Below, in pieces: positions 1 to 8,969 of a stretch of 64,000 nucleotides of DNA. Positions within the stretch are counted from its first letter, which is position 1. Each line of letters begins with the position of its first letter. Both the position numbers and the translations under genes were made by a program. The notes under the pieces are model-generated. The model was not told the origin of the DNA. It saw only the letters and a program-made list of their open reading frames with translations, and did no database searches. Source of the stretch: Psychrobacter sp. P11G3 (GTDB lineage Bacteria; Pseudomonadota; Gammaproteobacteria; Pseudomonadales; Moraxellaceae); assembly GCF_001435845.1 (NCBI RefSeq), contig NZ_CM003596.1, positions 310,001 through 374,000 of the forward strand. Reading direction: 5' to 3'.

Positions 1-32
1 TATCACTAAGATCGGAGTGCAATAAGCCGCCC

Positions 33-1688
33 ATGAGTATGTCGTTCGGATTGGCGACCACGCTGAGCAACTCACAAAAGCTAACCCCGCAAATGCAGCA
101 AGCCATAAAATTGCTGCAGCTCTCTAGTCTTGAGCTCGCACAAGAGGTTCAGGCAAAGCTAGATAGTAATCCATTACTTGAACGTATCGAAAATGATGAC
201 GAATACGACAGTGGTGACGATGAAATAGAGGAGTGGAACGAGCCGTTGACGCTTGATAGCTGGAATCAAAGTAGTGACTCATTCGACTCAGTACCTACTA
301 GCGGTACAGAGTACAGCGGCGATAATAGTGATAGCTTCAGTGATAGCTTGGATAAGCTTCAACAGCCTAATATCGATGATAGTGCAATAGATGTAGATAA
401 CTATAGCAGTTCTGATGCCGATAGCTTTGATATAAGTAGCTTTGACACGGATAACTACGCCTCTACTGCAACGGGCTCTGGCAATAGTAGGGGTGATGAA
501 GATTTTGATAGTTACCAAGGCGGTACATCGTCTACCATTCAAGATCATGTGCGTTGGCAGCTGAACTTTAAGCGTCTATCAGAGGCCGATACGTTGATTG
601 CAGAGTATTTAATAGACTCCATGGATGATATGGGCTTTATTCGAATTGATATAGATGAGCTACTGCAGAGCTTTGATACGATGGCAAGTTTCTATCAATG
701 GGATGAGCGCGTTGAAAAAGAAGAAGTCTTGACGGTATTACGTATTATCCAGTCCTGTGATCCCGTTGGCGTAGGGGCACGTCATTTAAGCGAGTGCTTA
801 TCTATTCAGCTATCTAAGCTAGATGCCCGCACCGAATATCTACAAGAAGCCCAAGCGTTGCTATCAGCGAGCGAGCATTTAGTCAGTAATAACATCAAAG
901 CACTGACTGAACGTACAGGGCTTGCACCAGAATACATCACACCTGCGCTTACGCTACTACGTACCTTAAATGCTTCACCAGGGCTGCTGTTTCAGTCTAG
1001 CCAGCCTGACTATGCCCGGCCGCCTGAAAGCTATGATATTCCAGATGTGTTGGTCACACCTGTTAGAAACAATAAGGCGACCAGTAACTCTGAAGCTGAA
1101 GAAGATGGTTGGTATGTACGCCTCAATCCAGATACCTTACCAAAACTACGCGTAAACCAAGAATATGCCAACTTAGTCAAGCGTGGTGATGACAGTCCTG
1201 ACAATCAATATCTGCGCGAAAACCTTACCGATGCTCGGCTGTTTATTCGTAGTATCGAAGAGCGCAATCAAAACCTACTCAAAGTAGCGACCAGCATTGT
1301 ACGCTATCAACAAGAGTTCCTGCAGCATGGTGCAACCGCCATGCAACCCCTAATATTAAAGGCCATTGCTGAAGAAGTTGACTTGCATGAGTCTACGGTC
1401 TCACGCCTTACCACCAGTAAAACCATCTTGACGCCGCAAGGGTTGTTCTCTTTGAAACACTTCTTCTCCTCTCACGTAAGTAGTGCTGATGGAGATATCT
1501 CATCGACCGCTATCAGTGCCATGATTAAAAAGCTCATCGCTGACGAAGATCCCAAAAAACCATTGTCAGACAGTCGTATCAAAGATGAGCTGTTAGCAGA
1601 TGGTATCGATATAGCCAGAAGAACCGTCGCCAAATATCGTGAAGCAATGAATATTGGCTCGTCTACTCAGCGCAAACAGAAATATTAA
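33..1688 (+). CDS. rpoN: RNA polymerase sigma-54 factor
   Basis: Sigma-54 directs RNA polymerase to -24/-12 promoters and needs an enhancer-binding activator. The N-terminus carries the Gln/Leu-rich activator-interaction region (SQKLTPQMQQAIKLLQLSS, about residues 13-31). Residues about 55-155 form an unusually long acidic Ser/Asp-rich linker (region II). The core-binding domain follows, and the C-terminus has the RpoN box ARRTVAKYRE (about residues 529-538), which reads the -24 element. Length is 551 residues, somewhat longer than most because of the linker. hpf follows, the usual rpoN neighbour. Two -24/-12 promoters before pilin genes at 55.5 and 57.2 kb are probable targets. An ATG at 39 is an alternative start. 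Recognition is very secure. Confidence 0.97.
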   Translation: MSMSFGLATTLSNSQKLTPQMQQAIKLLQLSSLELAQEVQAKLDSNPLLERIENDDEYDSGDDEIEEWNEPLTLDSWNQSSDSFDSVPTSGTEYSGDNSDSFSDSLDKLQQPNIDDSAIDVDNYSSSDADSFDISSFDTDNYASTATGSGNSRGDEDFDSYQGGTSSTIQDHVRWQLNFKRLSEADTLIAEYLIDSMDDMGFIRIDIDELLQSFDTMASFYQWDERVEKEEVLTVLRIIQSCDPVGVGARHLSECLSIQLSKLDARTEYLQEAQALLSASEHLVSNNIKALTERTGLAPEYITPALTLLRTLNASPGLLFQSSQPDYARPPESYDIPDVLVTPVRNNKATSNSEAEEDGWYVRLNPDTLPKLRVNQEYANLVKRGDDSPDNQYLRENLTDARLFIRSIEERNQNLLKVATSIVRYQQEFLQHGATAMQPLILKAIAEEVDLHESTVSRLTTSKTILTPQGLFSLKHFFSSHVSSADGDISSTAISAMIKKLIADEDPKKPLSDSRIKDELLADGIDIARRTVAKYREAMNIGSSTQRKQKY

Positions 1689-2047
1689 TTATCTAAGATC
1701 ATCCTTCTACAAGGTTAATGGCTACCTGTCTGTATAGTGCAGTCGAGATATAAAAAATAAAATTTTTTGATTATATAGAAACCAAGTAGAAATAATAGGT
1801 ATTGTTACACTTAATTACAATTTAATGGCTTGCTACTGGGCGATTTTCATGACAAATTAGAGTCATACCAACAACGAAAACCAAGTGCCGATTTATAGTA
1901 TTTATTTACAATTAATAAAGGAGACGATAAAAGGATACGTCGACACATTACTAGAGGCTTTGGTGTAGTTAGTGGTAAGGCAGGATGACAAAAGCAAGAA
2001 TGCTACCTCATCTGTTGATTGTAAGTTACAAATAAAAGGACAACAAT
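1689..2047. other. Intergenic region between rpoN and hpf
   Basis: This 359-bp AT-rich stretch has no convincing gene. A 16-codon open frame (1985-2035, with AGGCAGG just before its ATG) ends immediately before the hpf ribosome binding site AAAGGA. It could be a leader peptide or chance. I see no clear terminator after rpoN, so read-through into hpf is possible. Confidence 0.4.
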
Positions 2048-2428
2048 ATGAATGTTTCTATCAGTGGTCATCATATCAGCGTTACAGAAGCTATGGACAC
2101 AGCAGTACGCGAGAAGCTTGAAAAAGTAGAGCGTCACTTCGATCAGATACAAAGTATTCAAGTGATTTTATCGTTAGACAATAGCGGTGCTAGCGACGGC
2201 GGTAAAAAGAGCCATAAAGCTGAAGCAATTATGCGTGTCTCGGGTCAAGAAATGTTTGTCCAAGCGTATGAAGATGATATGTATAAAGCCATTAACGAGA
2301 TGGCAGACAAGCTAGATAGACAAGTACGTAAGTACAAAACCCGTCAAGAGCGCAAGAAGACTCAGGGTGCAGGACGCGATAGTCGCTATCAGGATCTAAC
2401 TCCTGCAGAAGCAGTACCAGCAGCATAG
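2048..2428 (+). CDS. hpf: Ribosome hibernation promoting factor, HPF/RaiA family
   Basis: This small ribosome-associated protein inactivates or dimerises 70S ribosomes in stationary phase and binds near the decoding centre. The opening MNVSISGHHISVTEAMDTAV, the middle KSHKAEAIMRVSG and the stretch YKAINEMADKLDRQVRKYKTR are the family's beta-alpha-beta signature. At 126 residues it is a short-type HPF with a charged tail rather than the long form with a dimerisation domain. It has a good ribosome binding site (AAAGGA, 7 nt before ATG). Its place downstream of rpoN matches other gamma-proteobacteria. A strong hairpin terminator follows. Confidence 0.93.
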   Translation: MNVSISGHHISVTEAMDTAVREKLEKVERHFDQIQSIQVILSLDNSGASDGGKKSHKAEAIMRVSGQEMFVQAYEDDMYKAINEMADKLDRQVRKYKTRQERKKTQGAGRDSRYQDLTPAEAVPAA

Positions 2429-2530
2429 TTCGAGTTTAAAAATTTGAACACTATCGTTACAAGCTAGTGAAAGCAGACTAAGAGAATAAAAAATTTATAA
2501 GTAGCTGCTGCATTATTTTGTAATTGACAT

Positions 2531-2571
2531 AAAAAAAGACCTCTAACGTGTAATACGTTGAGGTCTTTTTT
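2531..2571 (+). terminator. Rho-independent terminator after hpf
   Basis: The stem AAAGACCTC(T)AACGT pairs with ACGTTGAGGTCTTT across a short loop and is followed by a run of six T. It ends the rpoN-hpf unit. The matching A-run on the left means it may also work on the minus strand for thiS. Confidence 0.85.
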
Positions 2572-2649
2572 AGCATTAGTAAACTTAGTTAGTAAACTTA
2601 AAACGAAAATGAACTAGCTGTCAGCTCAAGCTTATCTGTCTAAACATTA

Positions 2650-2850
2650 TTAACCACCACCGACGGCTTGTACTACTTCGATATTCATACCTTCTACGAT
2701 ACGTAGTTGAGCAAGCTCGCTTTTTGGCATCAGCTCACCATCTACTTCTACAGCATAGCGACCTTGACTAAGGCCAAGCTCATTGATAACCAGTTGTACA
2801 GTCTGATGAGTGGTTTGCAAGCTTTTACCATTGACACTAATGGTGCTCAT
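2650..2850 (-). CDS. thiS: Sulfur carrier protein ThiS
   Basis: ThiS is a ubiquitin-fold sulfur carrier. Its C-terminal Gly-Gly is adenylated and turned into a thiocarboxylate that gives sulfur to the thiazole ring of thiamine through ThiG. The 66-residue protein starts MSTISVNGKSLQ, has the typical RYAVEVDGELMPKSEL core and ends in QAVGGG. Ending exactly on glycines is diagnostic. It is not next to thiG, which lies about 25 kb away in this window, so the thiamine genes are dispersed. A RIBOSOME-binding AGGGAG lies a few bases upstream of the ATG. Confidence 0.93.
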   Translation of the reverse strand: MSTISVNGKSLQTTHQTVQLVINELGLSQGRYAVEVDGELMPKSELAQLRIVEGMNIEVVQAVGGG

Positions 2851-2970
2851 ATTAAATACTCCCTAATATTTTAAAATTCCTGTTCATTCGCTACGTATCT
2901 TTTGTTTTATTACTGATAGTTAGTCGCAGCTAATGCAAAGAGCTAAAAATCACAATAACTGTTAAACAGC

Positions 2971-3345
2971 TCAGCTAACTGAGTCCTTCAATCGAAAGGC
3001 AGAAATGGCCAACCATAGCCAACCTGCAATCATAAGAACGCCGCCAATAGGCGTAATCGCACCGGACCAGCGCGGTGCACCAAGCGTCATGGCATACAAA
3101 CTACCAGCAAAAATGATAATACCAATTTGTAGTAACCAAGCGGTCGTCTGAGTAATATATTTCAAACGAATTAGCAGACCGACAAGTAATAATCCTAGCG
3201 CATGTACGAACAAATACAGCGTTGCCGTATGCCACCATTCAAGCTGTTGCATGCTGACGCGGCCTTCTAAACCATGAGCACCAAACGCGCCCAGAGCAAC
3301 AGCAATAGCCATATTAACTGCAGCAATACCAATCCAATTTAACAT
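2971..3345 (-). CDS. DUF423 family small membrane protein
   Basis: A 124-residue inner-membrane protein of the DUF423 (YgdD-like) family, function unknown. It has four hydrophobic segments: about residues 3-22 (including GAFGAHGLEGR, the family signature), 40-60, 70-88 and 98-118. The motif SGAITPIGGVLMIAGWLWLA near the C-terminus is also family-typical. It lies 24 bp downstream of rpoH on the same strand, so it may be co-transcribed with the heat-shock sigma factor. That link is positional only. Confidence 0.85.
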   Translation of the reverse strand: MLNWIGIAAVNMAIAVALGAFGAHGLEGRVSMQQLEWWHTATLYLFVHALGLLLVGLLIRLKYITQTTAWLLQIGIIIFAGSLYAMTLGAPRWSGAITPIGGVLMIAGWLWLAISAFRLKDSVS

Positions 3346-3369
3346 TGAACAGCTCGTATCATCTTGGGG

Positions 3370-4395
3370 TTACTGGATATCATCTGGCAGAATCACACTA
3401 TCAATGGTCATCGCATCGCGAATCTTGTCCATAGCATTTTTCTCGATCTGACGGACTCGCTCAGCTGAGATAGAATAAACCGCAGCTAACTCATGCAGAG
3501 TAGATTTTTGCTCAGATAACCAGCGCTGTTCGACGATATCGCGTGAACGATCATCTAAAGTACCCATAGCAGCGATGAGTGCTGATGAGTTGTTTTCTTC
3601 CCAATCCGCTTCCTCTAACTGCTCAGCTGGATCGATGCCATCTTCCAAAAATAGCTGAGGTGCATAGCGACCATCATCATCGTCGCTTGACTGCGCCTCG
3701 AACGAAGCGTCATAAGAGGTTAGACGTGACTCCATCTCTAACACTTGCTTGCGCGTGACATTCAAGTCATTAGCGATAGCGTCCGCTTCTTCTAGTGTTA
3801 GCTGATTATTAGTCTTCTTAAGGCTACGCAAGTTAAAGAACAGTTTACGATGAGCCTTTGTAGTCGCAACTTTCACAATACGCCAGTTGCGAATCACAAA
3901 CTCATGAATTTCAGCTTTGATCCAATGCACAGCAAAGGATACCAAACGTACGCCTTTATTCGGGTCAAAACGTTTAACTGCTTTCATTAATCCTAAGTTA
4001 CCTTCTTGGATTAAATCTGCTTGCGGCAATCCATAGCCCGAGTAGCTACGTGCGATATGAATTACAAAACGTAGATGCGACATCACCAGTAGACGAGCAG
4101 CTTCGACATCACCTTCATCATAATAGCGATGTGCCAACTCCTGCTCTTGTACTGGCGTCAAAATAGGGATCTGATGGACAGTATTGATATATGCACCCAA
4201 GTTGACCCCTGGCGCTGACAGGTGAGTTGGCATAGCTGGTACTAAGTCGCGCGTACTGGTATTGCCTAATGTACTCGCGTCATAAGGTGGTCGCTGAGCA
4301 GCGGCTTTTAATGCAGCATCGCGTGCATCATTTTTTGTAGGAGCTGAGCCATCTTTTTTATTTGTATTTACAGCATCAGTAGAAGTATTAGCCAT
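3370..4395 (-). CDS. rpoH: RNA polymerase sigma-32 (heat shock) factor
   Basis: RpoH steers RNA polymerase to heat-shock promoters. Region 2 is clear (DLIQEGNLGLMKAVKRFDPN and RLVSFAVHWIKAEIHEFVIR). The RpoH box follows (HRKLFFNLRS), which separates it from RpoD and RpoS. Region 4.2 is AERVRQIEKNAMDKIR. I start at ATG 4395 (MANTSTDAVN) because the longer frame opens on TTG at 4425 and AAGG lies before the ATG. The 341-residue product is longer than the roughly 284 residues of E. coli RpoH because of an Ala/Thr-rich N-terminal extension of about 55 residues. DUF423 follows closely. Confidence 0.95.
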   Translation of the reverse strand: MANTSTDAVNTNKKDGSAPTKNDARDAALKAAAQRPPYDASTLGNTSTRDLVPAMPTHLSAPGVNLGAYINTVHQIPILTPVQEQELAHRYYDEGDVEAARLLVMSHLRFVIHIARSYSGYGLPQADLIQEGNLGLMKAVKRFDPNKGVRLVSFAVHWIKAEIHEFVIRNWRIVKVATTKAHRKLFFNLRSLKKTNNQLTLEEADAIANDLNVTRKQVLEMESRLTSYDASFEAQSSDDDDGRYAPQLFLEDGIDPAEQLEEADWEENNSSALIAAMGTLDDRSRDIVEQRWLSEQKSTLHELAAVYSISAERVRQIEKNAMDKIRDAMTIDSVILPDDIQ

Positions 4396-4473
4396 ATTCT
4401 TGACCTTGGTTAAATAGTTAAGCAAATAGTCAGATAAAAATCTTTATGATTTAATTGTAAAGGATAGCAGCGC

Positions 4474-4929
4474 TTAGTTGCTATCAGTTTTGGTAATGAT
4501 GAAGTGATATATTGTAGCGAAACGCTGTAATGATGTGCCATCAACTGACGAATGGTCAGTAACTTCATTGACCACTAGCTCTAAATAATCTGCCGACTGT
4601 GATTGCTGACTTTGTCGACAAAACGCTGTGATATCAGCTTGCGAGTTAGGGTCGGTTGCAACCACATACAGTGATTCGCCAACTGTCACATCACGTAATG
4701 CGACCTTAGTTTTTAACAATGGCATCGGGCATGCAAGACCGCGTCCATCAACAAAACCTTTTATATTTAGTTCAGATCGCGCTGTAGCTAAATCATCTGG
4801 CTTATGACTTTCAGTCGGTAGCAACTCTAGTAAACTCGCAATGTCGTTCTGCTGTGCATCAGTCAAATTCGCTGATAACTGTATAGAGTGCGACACACGT
4901 TCAATGACTAATTCACTAGCAGCGGGCAT
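4474..4929 (-). CDS. TusA-family (SirA-like) sulfurtransferase with N-terminal extension
   Basis: The C-terminal part (about residues 54-145) is a TusA/SirA domain. The motif RGLACPMPLLKTKVAL contains the CPxP cysteine that carries persulfide sulfur in this family, followed by DPNSQADITAFCRQSQQ. TusA proteins pass sulfur to tRNA thiolation or cofactor synthesis. At 151 residues it is nearly twice the usual 75-80 residues. The extra first 50 residues (ERVSHSIQLSANLTDAQQND) match nothing I recognise. It lies upstream of rpoH with a gap of about 80 bp. The precise sulfur acceptor cannot be read from sequence. Confidence 0.8.
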   Translation of the reverse strand: MPAASELVIERVSHSIQLSANLTDAQQNDIASLLELLPTESHKPDDLATARSELNIKGFVDGRGLACPMPLLKTKVALRDVTVGESLYVVATDPNSQADITAFCRQSQQSQSADYLELVVNEVTDHSSVDGTSLQRFATIYHFIITKTDSN

Positions 4930-5467
4930 AACTGAAACCTTGTAGATATCTATATTTTAATTTGTTCTATTAGCAATAGGCTTCGATATTGAGTACGAAC
5001 ATAATCCAGCAATCATAAATTATGAGGTCGCCATCACAGTCATCTAAACTTACTATTATTGTTGCTTATTATACCAAATAGATAATGTATAGTTGCAGTT
5101 GAATATAATCAACGCTGTGTTCGGTTCACTAGAATCATATAACCAAGAGTTGCACGATTAGCAATTGCCCGATTAATAGTTATACGATTGAGACTTACTG
5201 CATAATTAATATCTCAATGAATAATTACACAGCCATGTTGCGCAATCGTGACGGGTGGCTAAGTTATTGGTAGTTAAGTTCATTGTAGAATTGACCTTGG
5301 ATAAACAAGCTCGTATAGTCGAAAAGACGTCGTCAATTATCTTATAGGATATGCACTTGTACCAGGCTAATAGAATGAAGCGACCCGACAGCAATAACTC
5401 TTTAGTAGCCACAAATTCTGCAGGCTTGCCACTTATATTGTCTAAGCAAAAAGGTAAACGTCATTTT
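4930..5467. other. Divergent intergenic region upstream of the tusA-like and bepA genes
   Basis: Roughly 540 bp between divergently transcribed genes. It must hold both promoters, but I find no unambiguous -35/-10 pair. No supported small gene, RNA or repeat was seen. In-frame alternative starts for the downstream protease exist at 5351 and 5375. Confidence 0.4.
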
Positions 5468-7039
5468 ATGAGTGTCGCTTTGCCAAATAGTATCAAGGTA
5501 GGGCTGTCTATGATGCTACTAGCCATGGCTAGTGGTGCACATAGTCAAGAGAGTCAAACGCTGCCATTAGCTGATAGCTCGTGGCAAGTCACAGATTCGC
5601 AAACGCTAGATCTACCAAACCTGCGCGGGCAAGGCTTGAGCTTTGCTGAGCAATATCAAAACAAAATGCTTGGTGAATGGTCATTACAGAATATCAATGG
5701 CCGCGTCAGAATGGAACATGATCCTTGGGTACAAGAAACGATAAAAGACATGACTTGGCGTCTCAATGCTCAAGCTCGTCAGCAAGCACCACTTGGCGTC
5801 GTTATCATTGATAATCCTAGTATCAATGCTTTTGCAGCGCCTGGTGGCGTAATCGGTATCAACACTGGAACGATACTGTCAGCTAGCAGCATGGATGAGC
5901 TGGCGAGCGTCGTCGCGCATGAAGTCGCACATATCAGTCAACGGCACTACGAAAGCGGCGCTGACGAACGTAAAAAAGCCTTGCTGATGCAGCTAGGCGG
6001 TATGCTAGCTGCGATTGCCGCCTCAGCTGTCGATGGTGATGCCGCTGCGGCTGTGATGATGGGCAGTCAGACAGCCTCTATGAATAGCAGCATGGCCTTT
6101 AGCCGTAGTAATGAACGCGAGGCTGACCGAGTAGGGATGCAGATTATGACCCAAGCGGGTTATGATCCTCGGGCGATGCCACGGTTCTTTGCCACGATGA
6201 ATCAACAGAGTCAGTTAAATCAAGTCGAGAATCAATTCTTACCGAGCTTTGTACGCTCACATCCTCTGAGTAATGAGCGGTTGAGCGAGTCACAAAGTCG
6301 CGCTCAGCAGTATCCAGCGCTCTCATTGAGCCAGCAGCAGCGCCATCAAGCACTGTTTGATTTACTGTATTGGCGTGTGCAAGTGACTGGTAAACACGCA
6401 TCCGAAGTCACACTGACAACGGCCGCTAAAAACAGTCTCGGGGCCAAACTTGCGCTAATGCATTGGTATGGAGAGCAGCAGCGCTTTAAAGATGCTAATA
6501 AGGTATTGGCTGAGATAAATGCGTTATCAAGCACGCAGCGTCAAAATTTAGAGCCTCTATTGTCGATTACCCACAGTCAGCTATTAAGTGAACAAGGTAA
6601 ATGGCAACAAACCGTAGATGTCTTAGAGAGCCAGCAGCGTCTATATCCGGAGCGCCGTGATTTACGTCTTTATCTGGCCGAAGCGCTGACTAATAGTAGT
6701 CAGCCGATAAAAGCCCAAGCGCTGTTAAAGCCACTAACAGAACAGCAACCAAGCGACCGTTATGCATGGCAAAGCTTACAACTTGCCAATGAAAAACTTG
6801 CTAAGACCACCACCTCACCACAGTTAGCCAATATCGCGACGATTAATGCATTGCGCTATCGCAGTTATGATCAGCTATGGAGTGGGCGTTATGAGAGTGC
6901 GCTGACCTCTTTGACACAAGCCAAACAGTTGGCGGAAAATCTGCAAACCACAGATCATGCCAATAGTGCGCGTCCGTTATTGGCCAATATTAATGCAGAA
7001 CTCAAAGCAATAAAAACCGCCAAAGACTTTAAGCCTTAG
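5468..7039 (+). CDS. bepA: Periplasmic M48 metalloprotease with TPR domain, BepA-like
   Basis: BepA-type proteins are zinc proteases that check the assembly of LptD and other outer-membrane proteins. The zinc site HEVAHISQRH is present, with the downstream glutamate in NEREADRVGMQI as third ligand. After the protease domain come several TPR-like helices (about residues 290-500), as in BepA/YfgC. The start chosen gives a signal peptide (MSVALPNSIKVGLSMMLLAM, cleaved near AHS-QES). ATG 5375 has a better-placed AGG but adds 31 residues before the signal. Length from 5468 is 523 residues. A GC-rich inverted repeat (AACCGCC/GGCGGTT, 7015-7045) overlaps the stop codon and may act as a weak terminator. 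Confidence 0.88.
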   Translation: MSVALPNSIKVGLSMMLLAMASGAHSQESQTLPLADSSWQVTDSQTLDLPNLRGQGLSFAEQYQNKMLGEWSLQNINGRVRMEHDPWVQETIKDMTWRLNAQARQQAPLGVVIIDNPSINAFAAPGGVIGINTGTILSASSMDELASVVAHEVAHISQRHYESGADERKKALLMQLGGMLAAIAASAVDGDAAAAVMMGSQTASMNSSMAFSRSNEREADRVGMQIMTQAGYDPRAMPRFFATMNQQSQLNQVENQFLPSFVRSHPLSNERLSESQSRAQQYPALSLSQQQRHQALFDLLYWRVQVTGKHASEVTLTTAAKNSLGAKLALMHWYGEQQRFKDANKVLAEINALSSTQRQNLEPLLSITHSQLLSEQGKWQQTVDVLESQQRLYPERRDLRLYLAEALTNSSQPIKAQALLKPLTEQQPSDRYAWQSLQLANEKLAKTTTSPQLANIATINALRYRSYDQLWSGRYESALTSLTQAKQLAENLQTTDHANSARPLLANINAELKAIKTAKDFKP

Positions 7040-7081
7040 GCGGTTATTTATACAGAGTAGCCTGCCAGTCAATAGCAAGTG

Positions 7082-7531
7082 CTAGCCTTGTAGCGCATCT
7101 TTGACCATTTTAGAAATCAAAGCAGGATCAGCACGGCCAGCTGTTTTATTCTTTAAGACACCCATGACGCTGCCCATATCGCGCATAGACGTAGCACCTT
7201 GCTCAGCGATTTCAGCATTTACCAATGCCATGATCTCGTCTTGATTCATTTGCTGCGGCATGAATTCGTTGATGATATCAATCTCAAACTGCTCTTTTGT
7301 GGCTAAGTCATCACGGCCATTTTCTGTAAAGATAGTTAGTGACTCTTGACGCTGTTTTAGCTGTTTTTGCAAAACTTCTAATACTTGCGCATCATCAAGT
7401 TCTGTCTGACGGTCAATTTCGATTTGTTTCACTACTGATTGTACATTGCGCAGTACTTTAACGCGCTCAAGCTCACGAGCTTTCATCGAAACTTTAATAT
7501 TGTCTGATAACGTCTGTTTAAGTTGGCTCAC
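7082..7531 (-). CDS. yqeY: GatB/YqeY domain protein
   Basis: A 149-residue YqeY family protein, related to the tRNA-binding tail of the GatB amidotransferase subunit. The family probably acts in tRNA or translation quality control, but its exact role is not settled. Typical stretches are LKQTLSDNIKVSMKARELERVKVLR, here split as LKQTLSDNIKVSMKA and RELERVKVLRNV, then EFMPQQMNQDEI and MGSVMGVLKNKTAGRADPALI. It lies downstream of rpsU on the same strand, a widely conserved arrangement. A strong terminator between them suggests only partial read-through. Confidence 0.92.
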   Translation of the reverse strand: MSQLKQTLSDNIKVSMKARELERVKVLRNVQSVVKQIEIDRQTELDDAQVLEVLQKQLKQRQESLTIFTENGRDDLATKEQFEIDIINEFMPQQMNQDEIMALVNAEIAEQGATSMRDMGSVMGVLKNKTAGRADPALISKMVKDALQG

Positions 7532-7664
7532 TGCTATTATCCTTATCGATCTGTTAAATGCTATTCGTTAGATGTCGTTTGTTAAATTTTTAGAACAAAA
7601 CCTGCTGATAGTGGTTTTAATAAAAAATTATGTCAGCAGTAATAACAAAAATTGTAGCATAAAA

Positions 7665-7698
7665 AACGCCACTGATATCGATTGATAACAGTGGCGTT
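7665..7698 (-). terminator. Rho-independent terminator after rpsU
   Basis: A perfect 10-bp stem AACGCCACTG/CAGTGGCGTT with a 14-nt loop. On the minus strand it is followed by a run of T (complement of A at 7660-7666). It lies just downstream of rpsU and before yqeY. Confidence 0.85.
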
Positions 7699-7734
7699 AG
7701 TGTAGCGCTTGTACTTAGCTAATCAGATTACTGA

Positions 7735-7950
7735 TTAGTACATACGAGTGGTACGAATAGTTTCGCGTTGTAACTTCTTCTTATAACGCTTTACGGCAGC
7801 AGCTTTTTTACGCTTACGTACTTGCGTTGGTTTTTCATAAAACTCACGCTTACGTACGTCTGATAATACACCAGCTTTTTCACAAGCACGTTTGAAACGA
7901 CGGATAGCGATATCAACTGGTTCGTTTTCTTTAACCTTAACTGCAGGCAT
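7735..7950 (-). CDS. rpsU: 30S ribosomal protein S21
   Basis: S21 is a small, very basic protein of the 30S subunit that helps base-pairing between the Shine-Dalgarno sequence and 16S rRNA. The 71-residue product [20 protein letters not shown] with [20 protein letters not shown] and a Lys/Arg-rich tail is unmistakable. A ribosome binding site (GAGGAG) precedes the ATG. rpsU is classically divergent from tsaD. Here that partner is about 2 kb away, with a MITE-like element and two lipoprotein genes in between. Confidence 0.97.
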
Positions 7951-8082
7951 GAAGACTCCTCGATTAGGATGAGATATAAGGGCATTAGTTTGGCTGTGTA
8001 TTAGTATTTAGCCGTAATATCTCAAGATTACAGGCATCAGCTCAAACTAGGACAATTCTCACGCATTAGCGTAAGGGCAGGT

Positions 8083-8111
8083 ATTTTAATAAAAAATACC
8101 AACAAAGTCAA
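8083..8111 (-). promoter_or_regulatory. Sigma-70-type promoter of rpsU
   Basis: On the minus strand TTGACT (8111-8106) is followed after exactly 17 bp by TAAAAT (8088-8083). This is a near-consensus housekeeping promoter about 135 bp upstream of the rpsU start codon. Confidence 0.7.
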
Positions 8112-8275
8112 TGATTTTAAGCATTTATTGCCGATAGGTTGTTCAATTAGATAGCTATTTGAATTTGGCTCTCAAACTATGAATTCGACATATATACAAC
8201 GCTTTATCAATAAAAAATCCCTACCGTCTATAACGGTTTGATTGGAGTTTATGCTATGATAATTCCCATATTATA

Positions 8276-8540
8276 GGGTCTATTGAACTTTCAAATATTA
8301 GGGCTGCTGATGGCTAAAGTTACCCCAAACTAGGCGAAAACCGACGATAATGTTGAGACCTTAGCTAGGTTTTCAACAACGGTTGGGGTAATTTTAGCAT
8401 CAGCCTTTCAGGGCAGTACTCTTTTTTGTCAATATATGGCGAAATAGTTTAACCTAGAATGACTAGGCTTCAACAATTTCACTGCATATTGTCTAAAAAA
8501 TAGTGACTGCCAGCACCACATTTGAAAGTTCAATAGACCC
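8276..8540. mobile_element. MITE-like element, 265 bp, perfect 21-bp terminal inverted repeats
   Basis: The ends are perfect 21-bp inverted repeats: 8276-8296 starts GGGTCTATTGAAC and 8520-8540 is its exact reverse complement. Each end abuts a TA dinucleotide (8274-8275, 8541-8542), consistent with a 2-bp target duplication. A second, imperfect inverted repeat lies inside (8306-8328 against 8383-8404), with a further AAAACC/GGTTTT pair, so the left 130 bp can fold into a long hairpin. There is no transposase frame. It looks like a non-autonomous derivative of a TA-targeting DDE element (IS630 or IS5 type by target only). It ends 48 bp upstream of a lipoprotein start codon and may supply or displace that promoter. 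Confidence 0.85.
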
Positions 8541-8588
8541 TAGTAAGCCTATGAACCGTTTTGTGTGTATTTTATTGAGGATGTTGGA

Positions 8589-8969
8589 ATGAAAAAAACA
8601 GTATTTAACACGGCATTAAGCACCGCACTTATCGTAGCTTTAGGTGTGAGCGTGAGCGCTTGTAGTGGCGGCGAAGAGCATGAAGAAGTAATGGCAATCG
8701 ATCGCGTTGACGAAGCTGCTGAACTTGCCATCAAAAATGCGCCACCAGCTGAAGAAATGGAATTCCCAGAGACAGCACCAATGCCAGCACCAATGCCAGC
8801 GGCTGATGCAGCGGGTACAGAAGCTGATGCTACGGCTACTGCCGAAGCAGGAACGGCTGACGCTGATACTGCAGCAGCAGCTACCGATAGTGCGGATACA
8901 GCCGCTGCTCCTGCTGACAGCGCTGATATGGCGGCTACTGACGATACAGCTGCAGCCACTGCTGAGTAA
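8589..8969 (+). CDS. Ala/Asp/Thr-rich lipoprotein, unknown function
   Basis: I do not recognise a function. The protein (126 residues from ATG 8589) has a lipoprotein signal peptide MKKTVFNTALSTALIVALG ending in the lipobox VSAC at Cys25. The rest is low complexity: EEHEEVMAIDRVDEAAELA, then a Pro-rich stretch with APMPAPMPA (12-bp DNA repeat) and a long Ala/Asp/Thr tail. GAGGA lies upstream of the chosen ATG; an in-frame ATG at 8565 would add 8 residues. It sits directly downstream of the MITE-like element and before a cytochrome lipoprotein with the same type of N-terminus. The composition makes long open frames on other strands, which are artefacts. Confidence 0.75.
   Translation: MKKTVFNTALSTALIVALGVSVSACSGGEEHEEVMAIDRVDEAAELAIKNAPPAEEMEFPETAPMPAPMPAADAAGTEADATATAEAGTADADTAAAATDSADTAAAPADSADMAATDDTAAATAE

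Noticed and set aside
1985..2035. 16-codon leader peptide gene before hpf
   Set aside because: Possible but too short to support; the upstream purine stretch is too close to the ATG and there is no attenuator hairpin before hpf.
5206..5412. 68-codon minus-strand frame upstream of the BepA-like gene
   Set aside because: No ribosome binding site and it overlaps the 5' region of the divergent gene; product resembles nothing.
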